Of a DNA stretch of 64,000 nucleotides, positions 17,498-26,373 are shown one piece after another. The notes under the pieces were generated by a model. It had not been told where the DNA came from, made no database searches, and worked only from the letters and a program-made list of their open reading frames with translations. The stretch is from Gemmiger sp. An50 (GTDB lineage Bacteria > Bacillota > Clostridia > Oscillospirales > Ruminococcaceae). The stretch is taken from positions 1 to 64,000 of the forward strand of contig NZ_NFID01000006.1 in NCBI RefSeq assembly GCF_002161595.1, in the 5' to 3' direction. Made by a program: the position numbers and the translations under genes. Every line of letters begins with the position of its first letter. The first letter of the stretch is position 1.

Positions 17498-17752
17498 ATG
17501 GCTCTGAGCGAGGCAAAGAAAGCCAGCAACAAAAAAAGCGACCAAAAGTATATGCAAATTCTGATTAAGCCTTACAAAGCTGAGGGCGCTGCTATTCGAG
17601 AAGCAGCAGCAGCCAAAGGGCAAAGCCTGCAGGCATATATATTGCAAGCCGTGCGGGAACGCATGGAGCGCGATGGTTACACATTTTCTCCGAATCCCGA
17701 TAATTCGCTTTGCAATGCGTCTTCTGCGCTTGACAGTGAGACAGCGAAATGA
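17498..17752 (+). CDS. Ribbon-helix-helix DNA-binding protein
   Basis: 84 residues, SD GGGAGGTG 6 bases before the ATG. The basic N-terminus (SEAKKASNKKSDQKYMQILI) leads into a strand and two helices (YKAEGAAIREAAAAKGQSLQAYILQAVRERME) typical of Arc/CopG-type RHH repressors. Four palindromes directly upstream are the likely targets, implying autoregulation and control of the divergent ORF. A terminator follows within 30 bp. It may be the outermost left gene of the prophage. Confidence 0.75.
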   Translation: MALSEAKKASNKKSDQKYMQILIKPYKAEGAAIREAAAAKGQSLQAYILQAVRERMERDGYTFSPNPDNSLCNASSALDSETAK

Positions 17753-17778
17753 TAAACTTGGTATAGTGATAAGTATAA

Positions 17779-17819
17779 AAAAGAGCCGTCACTGGAAAAG
17801 ATTCCGGGGCGGCTTTTTT
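17779..17819 (+). terminator. Terminator after RHH gene
   Basis: The AAGAGCCG / CGGCTT stem encloses a 21-base interior and is followed by six T residues. Confidence 0.7.
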
Positions 17820-17833
17820 GCTGCATTCGCGGC

Positions 17834-17866
17834 GGCCTGCTTCCTTTTCGGGAGCGGGCCTTTTTT
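17834..17866 (+). terminator. Second terminator before terS
   Basis: An 11-bp GC-rich stem (GGCCTGCTTCC / GGGAGCGGGCC) encloses a TTTTC loop and runs into TTTTTT. It insulates the late phage module from the RHH gene, so terS needs its own promoter or antitermination. Confidence 0.85.
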
Positions 17867-17887
17867 GTTGCAAAGGGGGTGTGATGT

Positions 17888-18313
17888 GTGGCGTCTGGGA
17901 TGGAGAATTTGCGGGTGCCGAGTTCGGAGGAAGCTCGGGAGATTGGGCGCAAGGGTGGGCAGAAAAGTGCCGAAAACCGCCGGAGAAAGCGGGCGATCCG
18001 GGAGATCTGTGCGGACCTGCTTGCGATGGAGGCTCCGCAGGGGGCTGCCGAGCTGGGAGAGCTGACGCAGGTGGCTCAGAAGCTGGCCGAGGAACGGGGG
18101 CAGCCGCTGGACCTTTACGAGGCGATGACGCTGGCACAGGTGGCACAGGCCATGGCCGGAAACACCAAAGCCGCTGTTTTTGTGCGGGATTCCGCCGGTG
18201 ACAAGCCTGCCGATGATGTGCAGGTGTCCACCGGGATGACCGACGCGGACCGCCAGCTGATGGCCAATGTAGCCGCCAGATTGCAACAAAAGGATAAAAC
18301 CCGGCAGGAATAA
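17888..18313 (+). CDS. terS: Phage terminase small subunit-like protein
   Basis: 141 residues from a GTG start with AAGGGGG 8 bases upstream. The N-terminus is strongly basic with a helix-turn-helix-like block (EAREIGRKGGQKSAENRRRKRAIREICADLL), as in terminase small subunits that bind pac or cos DNA. The middle has an acidic helix and a YEAMTLAQVAQAMAG repeat-like helix. It precedes the large subunit gene, but by an unusual 1.1 kb gap. The assignment rests on composition and position. Confidence 0.65.
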   Translation: MASGMENLRVPSSEEAREIGRKGGQKSAENRRRKRAIREICADLLAMEAPQGAAELGELTQVAQKLAEERGQPLDLYEAMTLAQVAQAMAGNTKAAVFVRDSAGDKPADDVQVSTGMTDADRQLMANVAARLQQKDKTRQE

Positions 18314-19075
18314 ACAGGACGCTTTCCTGTTATTCTGAATTTTCCGCATAAAATCGTGATTTTCTGTTTCGTCAAACAGCTATTTAGCGAAACTGCAACG
18401 CGTTCGGTGCTACAAATCCAACCAGGCACGGCAGAACGCCTTGCAGTGGACGAAGCGCGCCGGTTCGCTCCCGCGGAATCGTGACCGGCCGCTCCGGTTG
18501 CACTGCAACCCCGGCATGTGAGTTCTTCACCGGGGATGAGGATGGCCGGGGATGCGGCGGGGTATGGGACTTTGCGAGCTGGCTTTTGCCAGCTTCCAAG
18601 AGGTTGACTGGCTGCGCCTGTGGCTGGGCCCTGCTTTGTGGCCGGGATGGCTGCGGGGCGGACTGAGCTGCATGGATGCCCGGCTGGATTGGTTCCTGCT
18701 GGGGGGACTGGTGCCTGGGATGACGGGCGGAAAGGGGGTGATGGCCGGAGGGCAGACGGATTGGTTTGTTCTCCGGCCTTCCCTTTTCATCGGGAGGCTG
18801 CCGGGCGCTGGTGCGGATACACGGAGGCCGGTTCGGTGGCTGGCTGACAGGAGGGCGGCCCTGCTTCCCTTCTTTTTTTGCGGATGGTGTGCCGGACGGA
18901 TGCGGGCGGATGGGGCGATGACCCCCCTCCCCCCATGCGGGCGACCCCCGGCTGCGATTATGGCCGGAGCGTAAAAAATATGCGGCCCGCAAAAGAACCC
19001 CGCTAAAAAAAACCGGTCTTTTGTGCCTTTCTCAGCCGCTTTGGCGGGAAAGGAAAAACACGGTGGCGAACCGAA

Positions 19076-19155
19076 AATTTCCCTTTGAGGGAAAAAGTCG
19101 GTGAATGCCCGATATTTTCCCTTGGGAAGAAAACGGTACCCCCTACGGGGGTAAC
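19076..19155 (+). repeat. Multi-hairpin repeat element, copy 1
   Basis: In order: hairpin TTTCCC-TTTGA-GGGAAA, hairpin TCGG...CCGA, hairpin TTCCC-TT-GGGAA, then palindrome TACCCCC-TAC-GGGGGTA. The reverse complement of 55711-55814 has the same elements in the same order, with compensating base changes in the second stem (TCGAT...ATCGA). Confidence 0.7.
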
Positions 19156-19172
19156 TGCGTTCCGCTTCCCTG

Positions 19173-19242
19173 CCGGTCACGGGGTAAGGGAGGAGGGCGA
19201 ATGCTCACGCCCTCCCTCCTGCCCTTCCCCTGGCCGTGACAA
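19173..19242 (+). repeat. Long imperfect hairpin beside repeat copy 1
   Basis: Outer arms GTCACGG and CCGTGAC enclose a purine-rich arm (AGGGAGGAGGGCG) pairing with CGCCCTCCCTCC. A hairpin of similar size with GTCA...TGAC ends lies beside repeat copy 2. Confidence 0.6.
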
Positions 19243-19433
19243 TGAATTTTTCCGTGTGCTGATTCGCCCGGACGCTTGCCTGCTTTGCACAGCGGGACGG
19301 CGGGCACCGGACACACGACGCAGCGGTTTGGGGCGCGGGCCATGTGTGATACACCACGCACCGGAGCGCCGCACCCTGTTTGCCGCTATGGGATATTGGG
19401 GCGGCTTATGTTTGATTGGAAGGAGGAGACGGG

Positions 19434-20930
19434 ATGGAGCTGAGCCCAGCCGCGATCCGGCAGGCGGAGGCGGAGTTTTGCCGGGAAAACCCGGTATATT
19501 TTGTGGAGACCTACTGCCACATTGAGGACAAGGACGCGGCGGAGCTGATCGTTCCCTTCCGCCTTTGGGACGGCCAGCGCCGCGCCCTGGAAGAATTCAG
19601 CCGCTACCGGCTGAATGTGGTGCTGAAGGCCCGCCAGCTGGGCTTTACCTGGCTGGCACTCTGCGAGGGTGCCCGGCTGGTGGTTCTGAGCGCGGGGCGC
19701 ACGGTGGTGGGTCTTTCCCGCTCGGAGGACGAGGCCAAGGAGCTGGTGCGCCGGCTGGGCGTGATCCTGCGCTACATGCCTGAGTTCGTGGCCGAGGAGG
19801 GCCATGTGCCCCCCGGCTGGGACGGGCCGGTGTTTGCCGTGACAGCGCTGAGCCTGACCGTGCATTTTCCGGACCGGCCGGAGAGCGTGTTCAAGGCTTT
19901 CCCTTCCAGCCCGGCGGTGGGCCGCTCCTTCACCGCCGACCTGATCATCATTGACGAATGGGCCTTCCAGCAGTTTGCACAGGAGATCTGGCAGTCTGCT
20001 TTCCCGGTTGTGAACCGGCCCACCGGCGGCCGGGTGATCGGGCTTTCCACCATCAAGCGGGGGACCCTGTTCGAGGAGATCTTCACCAACCCCGACAACG
20101 GCTTCCACAAGATCTTTCTGCCCTGGAGCGCGGACCCGCGCCGGGACCAGCAGTGGTATCGGAACACGCTGGGCGCGCTGGGTGAGGACAAGACCCTGGA
20201 GGAATACCCCGCCACGGTGGAGGAGGCCCTGACCGTTCCCGGCGGCGCCTACTTCCCCGAAGTGAAGGCCAAGACCCACCGGCGCACCCAGCCGCTTTTG
20301 CAGGCGGGGCGGCGGTATGTTTCGCTGGACTATGGGCTGGACATGCTGAGCGTGCACTGGATCGACGTGGATCAGAGCGGCCACGCGGTGGTGTACCGGG
20401 AATACGACGAGCCGAACCAGACCATCGGCCAGGCAGCGGCGGCAATTCTTCGGATGAGCGAGGGCGAGGACATTGAACTGTTCCTTGCGCCGCCCGACCT
20501 TTGGAGCCGCAGCCAGGAAAGCGGGCGCAGCCGGGCGGATCTGTTCCGGGAAAACGGGCTGAGCCTGACCAAAAGCAGCCGGGATTTTGCGGCCGGGTGC
20601 GCTGCCATGAAGCAATGGCTGGCAGCCGACCCGGCCACCGGGACCCCCTGGATGCAGTTCATGGACTGCCCCACCCTGATGCAGCATCTGCAGAAGATCC
20701 AGAAGGACGAGAAAAACCCGGATGTGTACGCCAAGACCCCCCACAACCTGACCCATGCCCCGGACAGCCTGCGGTATTTCTGCGTATGGTGGCCGCTGCC
20801 CGCAAAGCAGACGGACAAACCCCGGCGGGCCATCTGGGAGGCGGACCTTTACGAGGATTACGACAATGCGGACAGTGCCGGAAAGGCGTATCTGATCCAG
20901 AAATACGGCGATCCGTTCTGCGGGAGGTGA
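19434..20930 (+). CDS. terL: Phage terminase large subunit
   Basis: 498 residues from the ATG at 19434, SD AAGGAGGAG. The ATPase part has a Walker-A-like LKARQLGFTW (residues 64-73) and Walker B LIIIDEWAF (170-178). The C-terminal nuclease part begins near residue 300 (VSLDYGLDMLSVHWIDVD). It is the packaging motor that cuts and pumps DNA into the prohead. Two small Zn-ribbon or basic ORFs follow. Confidence 0.92.
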   Translation: MELSPAAIRQAEAEFCRENPVYFVETYCHIEDKDAAELIVPFRLWDGQRRALEEFSRYRLNVVLKARQLGFTWLALCEGARLVVLSAGRTVVGLSRSEDEAKELVRRLGVILRYMPEFVAEEGHVPPGWDGPVFAVTALSLTVHFPDRPESVFKAFPSSPAVGRSFTADLIIIDEWAFQQFAQEIWQSAFPVVNRPTGGRVIGLSTIKRGTLFEEIFTNPDNGFHKIFLPWSADPRRDQQWYRNTLGALGEDKTLEEYPATVEEALTVPGGAYFPEVKAKTHRRTQPLLQAGRRYVSLDYGLDMLSVHWIDVDQSGHAVVYREYDEPNQTIGQAAAAILRMSEGEDIELFLAPPDLWSRSQESGRSRADLFRENGLSLTKSSRDFAAGCAAMKQWLAADPATGTPWMQFMDCPTLMQHLQKIQKDEKNPDVYAKTPHNLTHAPDSLRYFCVWWPLPAKQTDKPRRAIWEADLYEDYDNADSAGKAYLIQKYGDPFCGR

Positions 20931-20937
20931 AGAAACG

Positions 20938-21120
20938 ATGCGCTGCCCCCAGTGCGGCATTGAGATGATGGTGACACAGCGCACCGGCACCAGCCTGAAG
21001 CTGGCCTGCCGGAATCCGCAGTGCTCCAATTGCACCGCGCCGGGAGAGGCCCGGCGGGTGGTGGCGGAGCTTCGGGTAACGACCGAAGCTGCCCACGAAC
21101 CCCAGCAGCAAGGGAGGTGA
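20938..21120 (+). CDS. Small zinc-ribbon phage protein
   Basis: 60 residues, SD GGGAGGTG before the ATG. Two CxxC-type pairs (CPQC near residue 3; CRNPQCSNC near 24) suggest a zinc ribbon. The C-terminus is polar and probably disordered. It lies 7 bases after terL, so it is co-translated. Function unknown. Confidence 0.7.
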   Translation: MRCPQCGIEMMVTQRTGTSLKLACRNPQCSNCTAPGEARRVVAELRVTTEAAHEPQQQGR

Positions 21121-21125
21121 AACAG

Positions 21126-21242
21126 ATGAAGCTGAATGTGAACGGCAAGAGCGGCCAGATGGTGAAGGCCGGCAAGACCTCGCCCGGCAAAAAGCCCGTG
21201 GTGAGCAAGGGCGGCGACCTGCGGGCCAAAGGCAGCAAGTGA
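21126..21242 (+). CDS. Tiny basic phage protein
   Basis: 38 residues, SD GGGAGGTG 6 bases upstream. It is Lys/Gly rich (KLNVNGKSGQMVKAGKTSPG, KGGDLRAKGSK). A terminator-like hairpin follows immediately, closing this terL unit. Possibly nucleic-acid binding; no family recognised. Confidence 0.6.
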   Translation: MKLNVNGKSGQMVKAGKTSPGKKPVVSKGGDLRAKGSK

Positions 21243-21245
21243 GGC

Positions 21246-21297
21246 CCGGCAGAGCGGCCGGATAAGCGGGCATCTTGCCGGACCGGCCGCTCTGCTT
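21246..21297 (+). terminator. GC-rich hairpin after the terL unit
   Basis: Stem GCAGAGCGGCCGG / CCGGCCGCTCTGC of 13 bp with only a short TTT tail. It may be a weak terminator or an RNA-processing hairpin. Confidence 0.55.
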
Positions 21298-21378
21298 TAA
21301 GCCGCGTTTTTCACTCTTTGAATGTTTTTCCCCGAATGTTTAGCCGGGCAGCGGCGTGGTAGCTGCCAGGAGGTTTTT

Positions 21379-22305
21379 ATGGAACTGGAACACAATGGCG
21401 GCGCAATGGGCCAGCAGCCCGGGCAGGAAGGAGCCGCCCCTGCCGCAAGGACCCTGGAAGAGGTGTTTTCCGAGAGCGAGACTTCCGGTGCAGCGACCCG
21501 GACGGAGAACGACCCCGAACAGGAACAGGAGGACCGCAGTGAGGAGACCGACAGCAGGCCGGACGGCCAAAGCAGCCAAAGCAGCCAGAGCGGCCTGACC
21601 CAGGATCAGATCTGGGCGATCTCCCGGCGGAAGGCGGAGGCACAGGCCAGAGAACGAACCGACCGGATGTTTGCCCAGCGGTTCGGCCACCTGACCAACC
21701 CCGTGACCGGCAAGCCCATTCAGACGGCGGAGGATTACTTTGCCGCGCTGGACGCGCAGGAGCAGCTGCGCCGGGAGCAGGCCGTTCGCCAGGCAGCCAG
21801 CGGCATGGAGCCCGAACAGGCCCGGCAGCTGATGGACGCCTTGCAGAACGACCCGGCCCGCCGTCGGCTGGAGGAAGAGAACCAGCAGCTGCAGACCCGG
21901 GTGCACCAGATGCAGCGCCAGCAGGATCTTGTGCGGGGCGAGCAGCTGCTTGCCGAGCGCATGGCACAGATCAGCCGGCTGGACCCGGAGATGAAGAGCC
22001 TGGAGGACATTCGCCGCCAACCGGAATTTGCTGAATTCGACCGGCTGGTGCGCGGCGGCTACGACCTGGTGGACGCATACAAGCTGGCGTTTTTCCAGCG
22101 TCTGCAGGACCGGCAGGCCAGCGGCGCCAAGCAGGCAGCCATCAACGCGGCCCGGGGCAAGCAGCATCTGGCCCCGGTGGGCGGTAAGGCCGGTGCGGAG
22201 GATGGACTGACCGAGGAGATCATTGCGGAATACCGCAGATTCAATCCCAAATGGACCCGGGAGGATATTTCCCGCTTCCACAAAAATTACAGCAAAGGAG
22301 AGTAA
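21379..22305 (+). CDS. Phage capsid scaffolding-like protein
   Basis: 308 residues from the ATG at 21379, SD AGGAGG. The acidic, Gln/Ser-rich disordered N-terminus (about 1-85) is followed by a long helical region with coiled-coil character (residues 120-215, EEENQQLQTRVHQMQRQQDL). A short C-terminal domain ends in KWTREDISRFHKNYSKGE. Position just before the decoration and capsid genes and the composition match scaffolding proteins. No protease domain was seen. Confidence 0.7.
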   Translation: MELEHNGGAMGQQPGQEGAAPAARTLEEVFSESETSGAATRTENDPEQEQEDRSEETDSRPDGQSSQSSQSGLTQDQIWAISRRKAEAQARERTDRMFAQRFGHLTNPVTGKPIQTAEDYFAALDAQEQLRREQAVRQAASGMEPEQARQLMDALQNDPARRRLEEENQQLQTRVHQMQRQQDLVRGEQLLAERMAQISRLDPEMKSLEDIRRQPEFAEFDRLVRGGYDLVDAYKLAFFQRLQDRQASGAKQAAINAARGKQHLAPVGGKAGAEDGLTEEIIAEYRRFNPKWTREDISRFHKNYSKGE

Positions 22306-22309
22306 GCGT

Positions 22310-22705
22310 ATGTTTTCTGTTTACAAGCGGGCCATCGGCGACGTGGAGCCCTTTGAATTTCTGCCCGGCGCGGAAGGCCTTGCCCTGGGCAGCGCCGCCA
22401 AGCTGGCCAGCGGCCAGCTGGCCAAGTGCGACGCCGCCGATACGGCGGAATACATTGTGCAGGGGCCGAAGCGGGAGGACGGCTGCTATCCGGTGATCCG
22501 GGTGCTGCCCGCCACCATTTTTGAGACCCGGGCCGAGGCCCAGATCGACGCGGCCAAGGTGGGCACCGACGTGCAGCTGAACACCACCGCGGACGGCGTG
22601 ACCGCCACCGGCGGCGGCAGCTTTGTTGTGACCGAGACCGACGAAGCGGCCAGCGGCGGCATCGTGCGCGGCTACTTCCGGGCGGCGGCCGGTGCGGGCG
22701 GCTGA
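22310..22705 (+). CDS. Putative capsid decoration / head-fibre-like protein
   Basis: 131 residues from the ATG at 22310, SD AAAGGAG. The protein is rich in beta-strand residues (EFLPGAEGLALGSAAKL, CYPVIRVLPATIFET) and ends in Gly/Ala. Small proteins of this size between scaffold and major capsid genes are often decoration or head-stabilising proteins. Assignment is by position only. Confidence 0.5.
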   Translation: MFSVYKRAIGDVEPFEFLPGAEGLALGSAAKLASGQLAKCDAADTAEYIVQGPKREDGCYPVIRVLPATIFETRAEAQIDAAKVGTDVQLNTTADGVTATGGGSFVVTETDEAASGGIVRGYFRAAAGAGG

Positions 22706-22741
22706 ACCCGCAGACAGTGACGAAAAGGAGGACAGCAGGAT

Positions 22742-23746
22742 ATGAGCATTATTTTTTCCGAGGGCTCCGGCGTGGCGAACAGCATCTTCGGCAAAAGCCA
22801 GGAACCCATTAAGGCCCTGATCGAGAGCGGCGTGGAGGCCTTCCAGGAATTCAGCGCCGTGGACAAGATCTTCAGCATGGACACCACCAAGAACTACGCC
22901 GAGAAGTACACCAGCGAGACCAGCATGGGCGACTTTGCCGACGTGGGCGAGAACGGTGCCTACCCCAAGACCAGCATCCAGGAGGGCTATTCCAAGGTGG
23001 TGGAGCCCACCACCTGGAAATCCAGCTTTGAGGTGACCCAGGAGATGATGGAGGACGCCAAGATCGGCAAGATCCGCAGCCGGGCCAACATCTTCACCCA
23101 GAGCTACAACCGCACCCGGGAGAAGTTCGCCGCGGCCCTGCTGGCGGGCGGCACCGGCAAGACGGTGAAGTTCAACCAGAAGACCTACAGCACCGCCAGC
23201 GCAGATAACGTGGCCCTGTTTTCCAAGGACCACCCCAGCATCACCAAGAACACCGGCAACCAGTCCAACCTGTTCAAAGCCGCCTTTTCGGCGGAGATCC
23301 TGGACGAAGTGCAGGAGAAGATGCAGATGTTCACCGATGACAACGGCAACCTGCTGAACGTGGCCCCGGACACCATCGTGATTCCCAACGTGGGCAGCCT
23401 GAAGCGGAAGGTGTTCGCCGCCATCGGCAGTGACCTGGACCCGGACAGCAACAACAACGCGGTGAACTTCCAGGTGGGGCTGTGGAACGTGATCGTCTGG
23501 CCTTACCTGCCCCAGAAGCTGGCCGGCGGCGAGTATTTTTATTTGCTGGACTCGAAATTCAAGGACAGCTACGAGTGCCTGCCCTGGCTGGATCGCCTGC
23601 CCCTGACCGTGCGCAGCGACATTGACCCCAACACCGACGCCAACGTGTTCAAGGGCCGCGCCCGCTTTGGCGCGGGCTTCAACAACTGGCGCTGCATTGC
23701 ACTGTGCGGCGCGCAGATGAGCAGCGGCACCCAGCTGGGCGAGTAA
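22742..23746 (+). CDS. Major capsid protein
   Basis: 334 residues, SD AAAAGGAGGA. The N-terminal helix precedes a beta-rich body with ETSMGDFADVGENGAYPKTS, FEVTQEMMEDAKIG and a C-terminal block VRSDIDPNTDANVFKGRARFG, consistent with an HK97-fold major capsid or Mu gpT-like head protein. Context (scaffold upstream, portal downstream) supports it. Confidence 0.8.
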   Translation: MSIIFSEGSGVANSIFGKSQEPIKALIESGVEAFQEFSAVDKIFSMDTTKNYAEKYTSETSMGDFADVGENGAYPKTSIQEGYSKVVEPTTWKSSFEVTQEMMEDAKIGKIRSRANIFTQSYNRTREKFAAALLAGGTGKTVKFNQKTYSTASADNVALFSKDHPSITKNTGNQSNLFKAAFSAEILDEVQEKMQMFTDDNGNLLNVAPDTIVIPNVGSLKRKVFAAIGSDLDPDSNNNAVNFQVGLWNVIVWPYLPQKLAGGEYFYLLDSKFKDSYECLPWLDRLPLTVRSDIDPNTDANVFKGRARFGAGFNNWRCIALCGAQMSSGTQLGE

Positions 23747-23812
23747 GCGGACCGGACCGCACCGCCGGTTTTGTGCCGGCGGTGCGGCCTTCATGCAAAG
23801 ACAGGAGGGCCT

Positions 23813-25756
23813 ATGAAGGAAGGATTTTTGAGGCGCGCAAAGCTTATGCAGCCCCAGGGCTCTGCGGCAAAGCGCGCGAAATGGCAGGCCCGGCTGGACT
23901 ACGCAAAGCGCAGCTACGACCCGCTGCGCCAAAAGATGGACCGGCGGCAGGCCTACTACACCGGCGACCATTCCATCCCCGCGGCCTCCGGTGCAAGCAA
24001 GGCCAAGGACGCCACCAACGTGCGCAACATCGTGTATGAGCTGATCGAGAGCCAGGTGGACAGCACCGTGCCCCAGCCTCGGGTGACCGCCATCCACCCG
24101 GAGGACAAGGAGCTGGCCCGCAAGATCGAGGCACTGCTGCTCAACCAGATCCGGCTGCTGAATTTCAAGGAGCTGAACGATCTGCAGGAGCGCACGGTGC
24201 CCATTCAGGGCGGCGACTACTGGCAGGTGGAGTGGGACCCGAACGCGGGCTTCCACTGCACGCTGGGCGATCTGAGCGTGTGCGAGCGCCATCCTAAGCA
24301 GGTGATCCCCCAGCCGGGCGTGTACGACGTGGAGAAGATGGAGTACATTTTCGTGCTGGTGAGCCAGAGCCGGGAATATCTGGAACGGCGGTACGGGGTG
24401 AAGATCGAAGAGGAAAGCGAGAGCGATGTGAGCGCCCGCACCGCCGATGGTGAATATGTGGAAGGGCTTGTGACCCAGAACATTGTTTACTTCCGCAACC
24501 GGGAGGGCGGGATCGGCCTGTTCAGCTGGGTGGGCGACCAGACCCTAGAGGATCTGGAGGACTACCAGGCCCGGCGGGGTGAGGTGTGCTGCGAATGCGG
24601 GACTCGGCGCACCGCCGCCGCATGCCCGGTGTGCGGCTCGAAAAAATTCCGGCAGGCCCCACTGGAGGCCCAGGAGCTGGAGCGGGACATTACCCTGGCG
24701 GACGGCACCCTTGTCCCCGCCCTTGAACCGGGAGAGCCGGAGCCGGTGAAAAACCCGGACGGCAGCATTCAGACCGATCTTCTGACCGGCGAACCCATCT
24801 GGCAGGAGGGGCCCCCGGTGCGCACTACCATCCCCTACTACAAACCGAATGCGTTTCCCCTTGTGCTGCGGCGCAACGTGCGCCTGTTCGGACAGCTTCT
24901 GGGCTCCAGCGATGTGGACGTGATCGAGGACCAGCAGATCGCCGTTTCCAAGTTCGGCACCAAGATCGAGGAAAAGCTGCTGAAGGGCGGCAGCTATGTG
25001 ACCCTGCCCGAAGGGGTGAACGTGGAAACCACCGACCGAGAGCTGAAGGTGCTGCGGATGCGCAACCCCGCGGACAAGAGCATGATTGGCGTGGTCAACG
25101 TGCAGGTGGACACCAGCCGTGACCAGAACATGCTGGAAACAAACTATGCCTGGGCCAAGAGCACCCTGGGCATCACCGATGCCTTCCAGGGCAAGTACGA
25201 TGCCTCGGCCACCAGCGGAACCGCCAAACAATTCTCGGCCAACCAGTCGGCGGGGCGCCTGCAATCCAAACGGGAGATGAAAAACCAGGCCTACGCGAAG
25301 CTGTATAAGCTGATGTTCCAGTTCATGCTGGCCTACGCGGATGAGCCCTATCCCCTGACCTATCAGCAGCCGGACGGACAGCAGCAGTTCACCCATTTTG
25401 ACCGGTACGACTTTTTGAAGCAGGACGCGGCCGGCGAATTTTACTGGTGCGATGAGTTCATCTTTGAGGTGGACCCGGCCTCCAACCTGGCCAGCAACCG
25501 GGAGACCCTGTGGAGCATGATCGACGTGAAGTATCAGGCGGGTGCCTTTGGCCCGATCAACGAGCTGCAGAGCCAGTATCGGCTGTGGACTCTGCTGGCC
25601 GAGACCGGCTACCCCCACGCGGAGGCCATGAAGGCGAGCATCAAGCAGGAGATCGACGAACAGAAGGCCGCCGCTTTGCAGGCTGCGGGGGTACAGCCCG
25701 GACTGACCGGCCAGGCTGCCGCGGCGGACACCGGACATCTGGAGGGCGGCTTATGA
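23813..25756 (+). CDS. Phage portal protein with zinc-ribbon insert
   Basis: 647 residues from the ATG at 23813, SD AGGAGGG. The body resembles large podovirus portals (AYYTGDHSIP, NIVYELIESQVDSTVPQPRV, LLGSSDVDVIEDQQIAVSKFGTK split over the core). An unusual insert near residues 258-285 contains two CxxC pairs (CECG and CPVCG), a probable zinc ribbon. It lies after the capsid gene rather than before the scaffold, an uncommon order. Its last codon overlaps the next start (ATGA). Confidence 0.8.
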   Translation: MKEGFLRRAKLMQPQGSAAKRAKWQARLDYAKRSYDPLRQKMDRRQAYYTGDHSIPAASGASKAKDATNVRNIVYELIESQVDSTVPQPRVTAIHPEDKELARKIEALLLNQIRLLNFKELNDLQERTVPIQGGDYWQVEWDPNAGFHCTLGDLSVCERHPKQVIPQPGVYDVEKMEYIFVLVSQSREYLERRYGVKIEEESESDVSARTADGEYVEGLVTQNIVYFRNREGGIGLFSWVGDQTLEDLEDYQARRGEVCCECGTRRTAAACPVCGSKKFRQAPLEAQELERDITLADGTLVPALEPGEPEPVKNPDGSIQTDLLTGEPIWQEGPPVRTTIPYYKPNAFPLVLRRNVRLFGQLLGSSDVDVIEDQQIAVSKFGTKIEEKLLKGGSYVTLPEGVNVETTDRELKVLRMRNPADKSMIGVVNVQVDTSRDQNMLETNYAWAKSTLGITDAFQGKYDASATSGTAKQFSANQSAGRLQSKREMKNQAYAKLYKLMFQFMLAYADEPYPLTYQQPDGQQQFTHFDRYDFLKQDAAGEFYWCDEFIFEVDPASNLASNRETLWSMIDVKYQAGAFGPINELQSQYRLWTLLAETGYPHAEAMKASIKQEIDEQKAAALQAAGVQPGLTGQAAAADTGHLEGGL

Positions 25757-26358
25757 CCTGGAAAGACGTGAAGCTGGCGGTTTTGCAGAAGATGTTTTCG
25801 GCGGACGGGACCACCATCAACGAGAACGATGAGAGCGTGCGGGAGTACATGAACGCCATGCCGCAGGCGGCAAATGAAGGGCTTCAGCTGCTCTGCACCG
25901 CAGGCAAGGCGCTGCGAAAATGCTACGAGATCCCGGACAAGGCAGCTGGCGTTCTGACCGTTGACCTGACCCGGGAGCTGACGGATTTTTACCGGGCGGA
26001 CCGGCTGGAGGTATACGGCTTTGATGAATCGGGCACCCCCTGCCCCGTGACCGGTGCTCAGCTTGTGGGCGGACGGTTTTTAGTTCTTCCGGACGGGGTG
26101 CAGGGCCGGATGCTGTTTTATTACGACGCATGGCCCCCTGCCATTACCCTGACCACACCGGACGATGAGGAGATCCCCCTTGACCCGGATGCCGCGGTGA
26201 TTTTGCCGCTGTACATTGCCAGCCAGCTGTACAAGGACGATGACATTGCCATTGCCACGGTGTACCGAAACGAATTCGAGGTAGCCTTCGGGCTGCTGAA
26301 GCAGCCCTGCTCCGGCGTGACCTCGGACGAATTCACCAGCGTGAGCGGGTGGATCTGA
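25753..26358 (+). CDS. Head-tail connector / adaptor-like protein
   Basis: 201 residues, ATGA overlap with portal. The N-terminus is helical (EYMNAMPQAANEGLQLLCTAG); the middle is beta-rich; the C-terminal helices (AAVILPLYIASQLYKDDDIA) resemble gp6/gp4-type adaptors that extend the portal. Assigned by position after the portal and by fold-like features. Confidence 0.55.
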   Translation: MTWKDVKLAVLQKMFSADGTTINENDESVREYMNAMPQAANEGLQLLCTAGKALRKCYEIPDKAAGVLTVDLTRELTDFYRADRLEVYGFDESGTPCPVTGAQLVGGRFLVLPDGVQGRMLFYYDAWPPAITLTTPDDEEIPLDPDAAVILPLYIASQLYKDDDIAIATVYRNEFEVAFGLLKQPCSGVTSDEFTSVSGWI

Positions 26359-26373
26359 CGGGAGGTGTGACGA

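Larger units (their letters stand above)
18314..19433 (+). other. 1.1 kb stretch without a convincing gene between terS and terL
   Basis: Frames here give proteins rich in R, G, W and P with no clear SD, so I find no gene. What is visible: the hairpin AGCTGGC-TTTT-GCCAGCT (about 18576-18593); short stems near 18370 (TGTTTCGTCAAACA and GCTATTTAGC); very G-rich plus-strand sequence at 18530-18960; a multi-hairpin repeat at 19076-19155; and a long hairpin at 19173-19242. It could encode a structured RNA, hold the packaging (pac) site, or be a decayed gene. Confidence 0.6.

Noticed and set aside
18384-18992. Long frames on both strands between terS and terL (for example 18384-18992 minus, 18552-18974 plus)
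   Set aside because: Pro/Arg/Ser- or Gly/Trp-rich translations, no SD, no recognisable domain.
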